Part shown: one piece after another, positions 6,330-12,162 of the stretch
Layout of the letters: every line of letters starts with the position of its first letter
Numbering within the stretch: position 1 is the first letter of the stretch
Source: an uncultured Eubacteriales bacterium
Lineage (GTDB): Bacteria > Bacillota_A > Clostridia > Christensenellales > Aristaeellaceae
Length of the DNA stretch: 13,717 nucleotides
Assembly (NCBI GenBank): GCA_902775835.1
Contig: CACYNZ010000063.1
Location: 1 to 13,717, forward strand
Reading direction: 5' to 3'
Translations under genes and position numbers: made by a program
The notes under the pieces: model-generated
What the model was told of the DNA's origin: nothing
Databases searched by the model: none
What the model saw: only the letters and a program-made list of their open reading frames with translations

Positions 6330-9300
6330 ATCCTCTGTCGGATCAGATTTTTTCAGATCCCCCGGCAAGGTATCGCGGGGTTCCGTTCTGGGCGTGGAAC
6401 TGCAGGGTGACAGAAGACAGAATACGCTGGCAGGTGGAATATTTCCGGCAGATGGGCATGGGCGGCGCCATGGTGCATCCGAGAACCGGCATGGATGTTC
6501 CGTATCTGTCCGATGAATATATGAAGCTTGTCAGCTTTGCGGAGGAGGAGCTCCGGAAGAGGGGCATGAGCTGCTGGCTGTATGATGAGGAGCGGTTTCC
6601 CTCCGGGGTGGCGGGCGGCCTGGTCACAAAGGATGTCCGTTTCCGCGCCCGATACATCGTGCTCTCGGATCATGTGCTTACCGGATACTGTGAAAGCAGG
6701 GAAGACTTTGACAGGGCCGTGGAAGCGGGCGAAAAGCCCGGGGGATACATTCTGTGCGATTATCAGATTGAGCTTGAGAACGGCTGCCTTTCTTCCTATA
6801 AAAGAGTGCCGGCCGGCGGCAATGTGCATGCCTGCGTGGAGCTGATGGAGGAAAGTCCCTGGTTCAACGGGGAAACCTATGTGGATGTGTTCAATCCCCG
6901 GGCAGTGGACGCGTTCCTGCAGGTGACGCATGAGAAGTATGCTGCGGCGCTGAAGGAACATATCGGGAAAAGTGTGCCCGCCATCTTTACCGACGAACCC
7001 CACATGAAGGGCAAGTACTGCATGCCTTCGGCCGGGTCCGGACGTGCCACGCTGGCCTGGACGGATGACATGAATGACACGTTCCGGGAAGCGTACGGGA
7101 CAGAACTTCTGGATATACTGCCGGAGCTTGTCTGGGAACTGCCGGAGGGCTTCAGCGTATGGAGGTACCGGTATCATGAGCATGTGACGGAGCGGTTCGC
7201 CGTGTCCTACGGAGACAGGATCGGGACCTGGTGCGCTGAGCACGGCATGGCCTATACCGGACATTTCCTGTCGGAACGTACCCTGTACTCCCAGACTCTG
7301 GCGCTGGGGGAAACCATGCGGCAGTACCGGAGTCAGCAGCTGCCCGGCATCGATATTCTGGCCGGCCAGCTGGAGCTGACAACGGCCAAGCAGGCGGAAT
7401 CGGTCCGGCGCCAGAAAGGCCGCAGCGGGCTTGTGTGCGAGATGTACGGGGTGCTGGAATGGGATGTCACCTTCCGTCAGCACAAGCTGCAGGGCGACTG
7501 GCTGGCCGCCCTGGGTGTCACCACCCGTGTGCATCACCTGGCGTTTATGAGCATGGGCGGCGAGGCAAAGCGGGACTGGCCGGCAGCCATTGGCTGGCAG
7601 TCGCCCTGGTGGCGGCAGTATGCGGGCCTGGAAGCATACTTTGCCCGGGTGAATACGGTGCTCACCCGGGGAAGGGCAGTCGCGCATGTGGCGGTGGTGC
7701 ACCCCATTGAATCCTTCTGGCTGCTGTTCGGGCCCAATGATCAGACGCTCGAGAGCCGGGAGCAGATGGATGAGCAGTTTGAACATCTGGCTCAGTGGCT
7801 CCTGTACGGCTGCGTGGATTATGACTATCTGTCCGAGGCCATGCTGCCGGAAATCTGCCCGGAAGGCACGTATCCGCTTCGGGTGGGGGTATGCAGCTAT
7901 GACACGGTCATCGTGCCGCCGGTGATCACGCTGCGCTCATCCACGCTTGAGAGACTGTCGGCCTTTGAAAAGGCGGGCGGAAAACTGATCTGGCTGGGCG
8001 GTGCGCCGGAGCTGGTGGACGGGGAACGTTCGGATCGGGCCGAAAGGCTGTGGGTATCCGGCGTACACCTGCCCATGGAGAGAGCGAGCCTGCTGAATGC
8101 GCTCCGGGAGGATCGGGAAATTGAGGTGCGGAACCAGAAAACCGGACGGCTGTCGGACAATCTGTTCTGCCAGATACGGGAAGACGGAGAGGAACGCTAT
8201 GTATTCCTCTGCCATGTGAAGGACGAAAAGCCTGCGCTGCCGCGTACCTATCGGGTGCGCCTGAAGGGCAGATGGCGCATATACTGCATGAACGCCCTGG
8301 AGGGGAGCATTGCGGAAATGGGCGGCACCCAGTCAGGCGGCTGGACGGAACTGGTCTGGGCCTGCGATGCGCAGGACAGCCTGCTTCTGCACCTGGTCCC
8401 GGGCAGTTGTGCCGCGCCTTCCCCTGAGAAAAAGCGCATGGCGGCGTTCATGAAACTGTCGGAGACGGAGGATTTTACCCTGGAGGAGCCGAATGCGCTG
8501 CTGCTTGACCGGTGCGAATATGCGCTGGACCATGGCCCCTGGATGGGCACGGATGACATTCTCCGGGCCGACAATGCGCTGCGGACGGCAGCGGGTCTGC
8601 CTGTGCGCAACGGCAATTCCGTGCAGCCCTGGCTGCTCCCGCAGGAAAAAGCGGAACATACGGCAGAGCTGTGCTTCCGTTTCTCTGCGGAACGGGATTT
8701 TTCCGGGCTGCGCCTGGCCATGGAACAGCCGGAGAATGCGGAAATTGAGATGAACGGCGAAAGGATCACATCCAAGCCGGATGGCTGGTATGTGGACGAA
8801 GCCATTCAGACCCTGCCTCTGCCGGATGTCCGGACGGGGGAAAACACCATCAGACTGCGGGTACCACTCACAAGGAGAACCAACCTGGAGGCAATGTATA
8901 TCCTTGGCACCTTCGGCGTGCGTGTCACGGGTACCTGTCTGACGCTGACAGAACCATGCAGGCGCCTTTTCCTGGACGATCTGACGCGTCAGGGACTGCC
9001 GTTCTATACGGGCAATGTGCGATACCGGTTCCGGATCCATGTGGAGGACGAAGAGAAGCAGCTGTACCTGCACATTCCGCATATGGCGTGCCCTGTGGCG
9101 GAAGTGTACGTGGACGGGGCGAAGGCAGGCCTGATCGCCTGGCAGCCGTTTAGCGTGAAGCTGCCGCAGCTGACGCAGGGGGAACACGAAATCGAGATCC
9201 TGGCCTGCGGCAGCCGCTATAATGGATTTGGAACACTGCACAATGCCAATCCGGATTACAAGTGGTATGGTCCGGATGCGTTCCGCACTTCCGGGGATGA

Positions 9301-9373
9301 ATGGACGGACAACTATCTGGTGCGGCCCAGCTATCTGCTCTCACCGGTGGAACTGATGGAGGAGAAACCATGA
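6311..9373 (+). CDS. Large GH106-like glycoside hydrolase (putative alpha-L-rhamnosidase-type)
   Basis: A 1020-residue enzyme whose N-terminal TIM-barrel-like part starts VPFWAWNCRVTEDRIRWQVE (24-43) and continues with MGMGGAMVHPRTG (48-60) and WLYDEERFPSGVAGG (89-103). This layout is seen in GH106 and related uncharacterised glycosidases. Candidate catalytic acids are Glu229 in FTDEPHM and Glu377 in VCEMYG; assignment by position is inference. Residues about 450-570 resemble a beta-galactosidase-type middle domain. The C-terminal third (about 690-1010) is beta-rich and looks like galactose-binding jelly-roll modules, with GLPFYTGNVRYRF near 896-908. No signal peptide is present, so it is probably cytoplasmic. 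The AAGGGAG site (6295-6301) is 9 bases before the ATG. The stop overlaps the next gene (ATGA, 9370-9373). Rhamnosidase activity is a guess; another deoxysugar or uronic-acid linkage is possible. Confidence 0.75.
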   Translation: MNTRQENPLSDQIFSDPPARYRGVPFWAWNCRVTEDRIRWQVEYFRQMGMGGAMVHPRTGMDVPYLSDEYMKLVSFAEEELRKRGMSCWLYDEERFPSGVAGGLVTKDVRFRARYIVLSDHVLTGYCESREDFDRAVEAGEKPGGYILCDYQIELENGCLSSYKRVPAGGNVHACVELMEESPWFNGETYVDVFNPRAVDAFLQVTHEKYAAALKEHIGKSVPAIFTDEPHMKGKYCMPSAGSGRATLAWTDDMNDTFREAYGTELLDILPELVWELPEGFSVWRYRYHEHVTERFAVSYGDRIGTWCAEHGMAYTGHFLSERTLYSQTLALGETMRQYRSQQLPGIDILAGQLELTTAKQAESVRRQKGRSGLVCEMYGVLEWDVTFRQHKLQGDWLAALGVTTRVHHLAFMSMGGEAKRDWPAAIGWQSPWWRQYAGLEAYFARVNTVLTRGRAVAHVAVVHPIESFWLLFGPNDQTLESREQMDEQFEHLAQWLLYGCVDYDYLSEAMLPEICPEGTYPLRVGVCSYDTVIVPPVITLRSSTLERLSAFEKAGGKLIWLGGAPELVDGERSDRAERLWVSGVHLPMERASLLNALREDREIEVRNQKTGRLSDNLFCQIREDGEERYVFLCHVKDEKPALPRTYRVRLKGRWRIYCMNALEGSIAEMGGTQSGGWTELVWACDAQDSLLLHLVPGSCAAPSPEKKRMAAFMKLSETEDFTLEEPNALLLDRCEYALDHGPWMGTDDILRADNALRTAAGLPVRNGNSVQPWLLPQEKAEHTAELCFRFSAERDFSGLRLAMEQPENAEIEMNGERITSKPDGWYVDEAIQTLPLPDVRTGENTIRLRVPLTRRTNLEAMYILGTFGVRVTGTCLTLTEPCRRLFLDDLTRQGLPFYTGNVRYRFRIHVEDEEKQLYLHIPHMACPVAEVYVDGAKAGLIAWQPFSVKLPQLTQGEHEIEILACGSRYNGFGTLHNANPDYKWYGPDAFRTSGDEWTDNYLVRPSYLLSPVELMEEKP

Positions 9374-10380
9374 ATATCGAGCATCTTCTGACGCCTTATA
9401 AATATGGAAAACCCGTGCTGGCCGGCACGGGTGTGGAAGGACGCTTTGACAGGAATGCTGTGGACTGTCCCACGCCTTTTATGCATCAGGGACGGTACTA
9501 TATGCTGTTTGTGGGCTTTGACGGCACGGGGTATCAGACAGGACTGGCGGTGTCGGATGATCTGGTTCACTGGGAAAAACAGGGGGTGATTCTCCGGCGC
9601 GGTGCCAACCGGGACTGGGACAAGGTGGGCATGGCGGGCACGGGCCTTCTGATGGAAAATGATCTGTTCGGGCCCAGAAAACTGAAAAAAGCGTTTGGCA
9701 GATACTGGATGATCTACCATTCCTATCCCAATACCGGGTATGAAAATGGCGCGGCGGAAATCGGCCTGGCCTGGACGGAAGATGAGAATCTTCTGGACTG
9801 GCACTTTGCCGGTGACCCCATTCTTTCCTGGAAGGACGGGAAGGCATGGGAACACGGCGGCCTGTACAAGGGATGGCTTATGGAACACGAGGGCACCTTT
9901 TATCTGTTCTACAACGCGAAAACCGATGAAACGGCACAGGGCTGGATTGAGCAGACGGGGTTTGCCACGTCCAGGGATCTGATGCACTGGGAACGGAATC
10001 CCGGCAATCCTGTCCTCCCTGTGCAGCCCGGCGCGTGGGACAGCGTGTTTGCCTCGGATCCGGCTGTGTTTTACGACAGCAGAGCCGGACAGTGGGTGAT
10101 GTATTATTATGGGCTGGGGAATCTTTCGGCCTGTGAGGGACTGGCCGTCAGTGATGACCTGAAAACCTGGAGAAAGTTTCCCGTCCCCATTCTGACCATC
10201 GGCACGCGGAAGTCCGTGGATCAGATCCATGCGCACAAGCCGGGCATTCTGTATGACGGACAGCATCTGTATCATTTCTACTGTGCCTGCCGCCCGGCGA
10301 CGGAAGAGGATGCAACGCGCCCGTATTCCCCGGAATACCGGTGCATTACAGTGGCCAGGGATGCGCGCTGGGATGTCTGA
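9370..10380 (+). CDS. Five-bladed beta-propeller glycosidase (GH43/GH32/GH117/GH130-like)
   Basis: A 336-residue protein made of propeller blades. The blade signature recurs as LAVSDDLVHWEK (59-70), FATSRDLMHWER (198-209) and LAVSDDLKTWRK (258-269). Acidic residues placed like propeller-glycosidase catalytic residues are Asp32 in VDCPTPF and Asp230 in SDPAVFYD; His289 in HAHKPG could bind a metal or sugar. No signal peptide is seen, so it is likely cytoplasmic. It is coupled to the GH106-like gene by an ATGA overlap, which suggests both act on the same imported oligosaccharide. The fold is well supported by the repeats. Family and linkage (arabinose, galactose or anhydrosugar) cannot be fixed by eye, and a phosphorylase of the GH130 type is not ruled out. 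Confidence 0.75.
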   Translation: MNIEHLLTPYKYGKPVLAGTGVEGRFDRNAVDCPTPFMHQGRYYMLFVGFDGTGYQTGLAVSDDLVHWEKQGVILRRGANRDWDKVGMAGTGLLMENDLFGPRKLKKAFGRYWMIYHSYPNTGYENGAAEIGLAWTEDENLLDWHFAGDPILSWKDGKAWEHGGLYKGWLMEHEGTFYLFYNAKTDETAQGWIEQTGFATSRDLMHWERNPGNPVLPVQPGAWDSVFASDPAVFYDSRAGQWVMYYYGLGNLSACEGLAVSDDLKTWRKFPVPILTIGTRKSVDQIHAHKPGILYDGQHLYHFYCACRPATEEDATRPYSPEYRCITVARDARWDV

Positions 10381-10394
10381 GGCTTTTCCGGAAA

Positions 10395-10431
10395 GTGTTC
10401 CGCTTCAGTTGGCAGATGGATAAGCGGACAC
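10395..10431 (+). other. Imperfect hairpin downstream of the propeller glycosidase
   Basis: GTGTTCCGCTT pairs with AAGCGGACAC with one bulged base around a 16-base loop, 15 bases after the stop codon. No T run follows, so it is more likely an mRNA 3'-end hairpin than a terminator. Confidence 0.35.
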
Positions 10432-10491
10432 GATCCTCTCGCTTTCAGATGACCGGAAGAGGCGCAGAAAACTGAGTATAAACATGAAAAA

Positions 10492-10528
10492 CCGCCCCAT
10501 TGAAAACGTATCGCTTTCAATGGGGCGG
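10492..10528 (-). terminator. Intrinsic terminator of the small-peptide gene, possibly bidirectional
   Basis: A perfect 14-base-pair stem (CCGCCCCATTGAAA and complement) encloses a 9-base loop. In the minus direction it is followed by TTTTTCATG, a proper U tract, and lies 16 bases past the stop of the 52-codon gene. In the plus direction only CTTTC follows, so it may also end the glycosidase transcript less efficiently. Its orientation is independent evidence that a minus-strand transcript ends here. Confidence 0.85.
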
Positions 10529-10544
10529 CTTTCGGGATATGGGA

Positions 10545-10703
10545 TCAGGGCCACATGACCTGTTCTGCGTGCTTCGGCGGCGCGAAGAACTCCTTTACGC
10601 CTTCCCGGAAATCATCCCAGCTGAGCCCGCCGCTGACGCTGTTCAGCTCTTCAGGATTCAGTTCCCTGAGGTTCATCGTATATGCCGTGCTGGTATTTGT
10701 CAT
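10545..10703 (-). CDS. Double-glycine-leader secreted peptide precursor (52 aa, novel)
   Basis: A small gene shorter than common ORF cut-offs. It starts MTNTSTAYTMNLRE, and the leader ends ELNPEELNSVSGG at Gly25-Gly26. Counting back from the cut site gives Leu-15, Leu-12, Glu-8, Leu-7, Val-4, Gly-2, Gly-1, the classic pattern recognised by C39-peptidase ABC exporters. The predicted 26-residue core (27-52) begins LSWDDFREGVKEFF and ends in VMWP. It has no Cys or Thr and a single Ser. It carries two Trp and three Phe, is slightly acidic (about -2), and its first half can form an amphipathic helix. GAAAGGAG lies 9 bases before the ATG and a strong terminator follows the stop. No exporter, immunity or modification gene is in the window. 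It could be a bacteriocin-like, pheromone or RiPP precursor. That it is a gene is well supported; its role is not known. Confidence 0.82.
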   Translation of the reverse strand: MTNTSTAYTMNLRELNPEELNSVSGGLSWDDFREGVKEFFAPPKHAEQVMWP

Positions 10704-11022
10704 GGTTTCTATCTCCTTTCTTTACAGCCTCCGCTGTTGTGCTGCTGTTTTACATCTGTTGATACGATGCAGCGCGGGATGCGGTAGGCGAACGGGAGAA
10801 TATTTTTTATGCTGTCTATTTAGAAAAGATCAGACGGGAAGGCTGGTATCCGTGCCGGGCATTTTCCGGAGCAGGCGGCCGGTGATTTCAGCGTGCGGCA
10901 GACAGGAGTTTGTGGATTGGGGAAGAATACAGGAACACGGTAAGGCGCGGGGCCTGCCCGGCCATGCCGCAGCAATGATGAGATATCCGATGAGCGGATG
11001 TCCGGTTTTGGAGAGAACGTGT
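10704..11022. other. Divergent gap between the peptide gene and corA
   Basis: About 320 bases with no convincing gene. An open frame runs through it into corA, but it lacks a ribosome binding site and antisense-overlaps the peptide gene. An AT-rich island at about 10799-10838 contrasts with the GC-rich flanks and is the most likely promoter site for one or both genes, but no clean -35/-10 pair was found on either strand. Confidence 0.4.
10713..10720 (-). promoter_or_regulatory. Ribosome binding site of the peptide gene
   Basis: GAAAGGAG on the minus strand, 9 bases before the ATG at 10703. It fixes the start at Met1 rather than Met10. Confidence 0.75.
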
Positions 11023-11934
11023 ATGTATTATCTGATCAAGGAATCCCTGGTACCCTGCGACCGGAAAGCCATGCAGCACGCGGATGCACAGTACGTGGCA
11101 GTCCTTACCACTGAGGAGTGGCAGCGGCAGCGTGACGGCTTTGACATGGTGATTGACATGGAAATGGACGCGCCGCAGGAAACCAAGGCGGTCGTGAACA
11201 TGGATTCACTGACGGGGTCACTGTCGATTCCGGACAGGAAAAATATCAGCGGACCAAGAAAAAACTTCTCGTTTGCGCTGGATGAAAAGGGCATTGTGCT
11301 GGTGGACGACAGCGGGTATGTGCAGGAAATGCTGCAGGTGATCTGCCGGACCAAGAAATGGCGTCTGCCCGGCCTGGAACGTTTTCTGTATGATCTGCTG
11401 GAGATGACCATCAGTCAGGACCTGACGCTGCTGGAAAACTCGGAGCACCGTCTGAACCTGATCGAGGAAGCCATACTGCGGGGCGAGGTGGAAACGTATC
11501 CCAAGGAAATGAATGATATCCGCGGGGATCTGCTGGATCTGCGCGTGCACTATGAGCAGCTGATTGACCTGGGTCAGGAACTGGAAGAAAACGAGAATGG
11601 TTTTTTCCAGGAGGAGAACCTCAGGTATTTCCATATGTTCACAGAGCGTGTTCTGCGCCTGCGGGAAATGGTCAATGGTCAGCGGGAATATGTGATGCAG
11701 CTGCGCGATCTGATGCAGTCCCAGCTTGATGTGCGTCAGAACCGGATCATGACGGTTCTGACGGTCATTACGTCCATCTTTCTGCCGCTTACGCTTATTG
11801 CTGGATGGTATGGCATGAACTTCCGCTACATGCCGGAGCTGGAATGGAAGTACAGCTATCCGGTCGTGATCCTTTTTTCCATTGCCATCGTGGTGATCTG
11901 TCTTGTATGGTTCAGACGGAAAAAATGGATGTAG
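11023..11934 (+). CDS. corA: CorA-type magnesium channel
   Basis: Imports Mg2+ (and possibly Co2+/Ni2+) as a membrane pentamer. The protein has 303 residues, normal for the family. Residues 1-235 are the cytoplasmic part, ending in long charged helices (about 116-240). The first membrane helix is about 243-263, followed directly by the signature YGMN (Gly264-Met265-Asn266). The loop is acidic (PELEW), the second helix is about 279-297, and the tail RRKKWM is basic. The start was chosen at 11023 because GGAGA lies about 9 bases upstream and MYYLIKE matches the expected N-terminus; the frame stays open further upstream but without a ribosome binding site. It is followed by its own terminator and appears monocistronic. 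Confidence 0.93.
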   Translation: MYYLIKESLVPCDRKAMQHADAQYVAVLTTEEWQRQRDGFDMVIDMEMDAPQETKAVVNMDSLTGSLSIPDRKNISGPRKNFSFALDEKGIVLVDDSGYVQEMLQVICRTKKWRLPGLERFLYDLLEMTISQDLTLLENSEHRLNLIEEAILRGEVETYPKEMNDIRGDLLDLRVHYEQLIDLGQELEENENGFFQEENLRYFHMFTERVLRLREMVNGQREYVMQLRDLMQSQLDVRQNRIMTVLTVITSIFLPLTLIAGWYGMNFRYMPELEWKYSYPVVILFSIAIVVICLVWFRRKKWM

Positions 11935-11947
11935 CAGGAAAGCGTGT

Positions 11948-11973
11948 TCCGGAGCATTCGCTCCGGACTTTTC
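11948..11973 (+). terminator. Intrinsic terminator after corA
   Basis: TCCGGAGC/GCTCCGGA stem of 8 base pairs with an ATTC loop (11948-11967), followed by CTTTTC. It starts 13 bases after the corA stop codon. The U tract is short but the placement is typical. Confidence 0.8.
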
Positions 11974-12075
11974 ATTGCCCGGAAGACGGTACAGGCACAT
12001 CACGGTATACCAGTGCTTCCCGGAAGGAGATGTCACGTTCACGGTTTCTCTGCCGGTGATGAAATCCTGAAGATG

Positions 12076-12135
12076 TTTTTCAAGGTTTTTTCAAGCTTCG
12101 CATGCTATATTCAGCATGCCGCGGGAATATTCCCG
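12076..12135 (+). promoter_or_regulatory. Promoter region of the hydrolase gene: direct repeat, -10 and palindrome
   Basis: TTTTTCAAG occurs twice (12076-12084 and 12087-12095) with an 11-base period, about one DNA turn. TGC-TATATT at 12103-12111 resembles an extended -10; no good -35 stands 17 bases upstream, as expected for an activator-dependent promoter. GCATGC flanks the -10 on both sides (12100-12105 and 12114-12119). A 14-base perfect palindrome, CGGGAATATTCCCG, lies at 12122-12135 between the putative start point and the ribosome binding site. The elements are seen directly; their use is inferred. Confidence 0.5.
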
Positions 12136-12162
12136 GGAAATACCCTGAAGGAGGCTATATGC

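Noticed and set aside
6353..7786. Minus-strand open frame of 477 codons opposite the GH106-like gene
   Set aside because: Antisense shadow of the glycosidase; composition is His/Pro/Arg-rich without recognisable domains.
10555..11022. Upstream extension of the corA open frame
   Set aside because: It adds about 156 residues of non-CorA sequence, lacks a ribosome binding site and overlaps the peptide gene in antisense; the ATG at 11023 has a proper site.
11997..12069. Short plus-strand ORF after GGAAGGAG (MSRSRFLCR)
   Set aside because: Only nine codons and the ribosome-site-like sequence abuts the ATG with no spacing.
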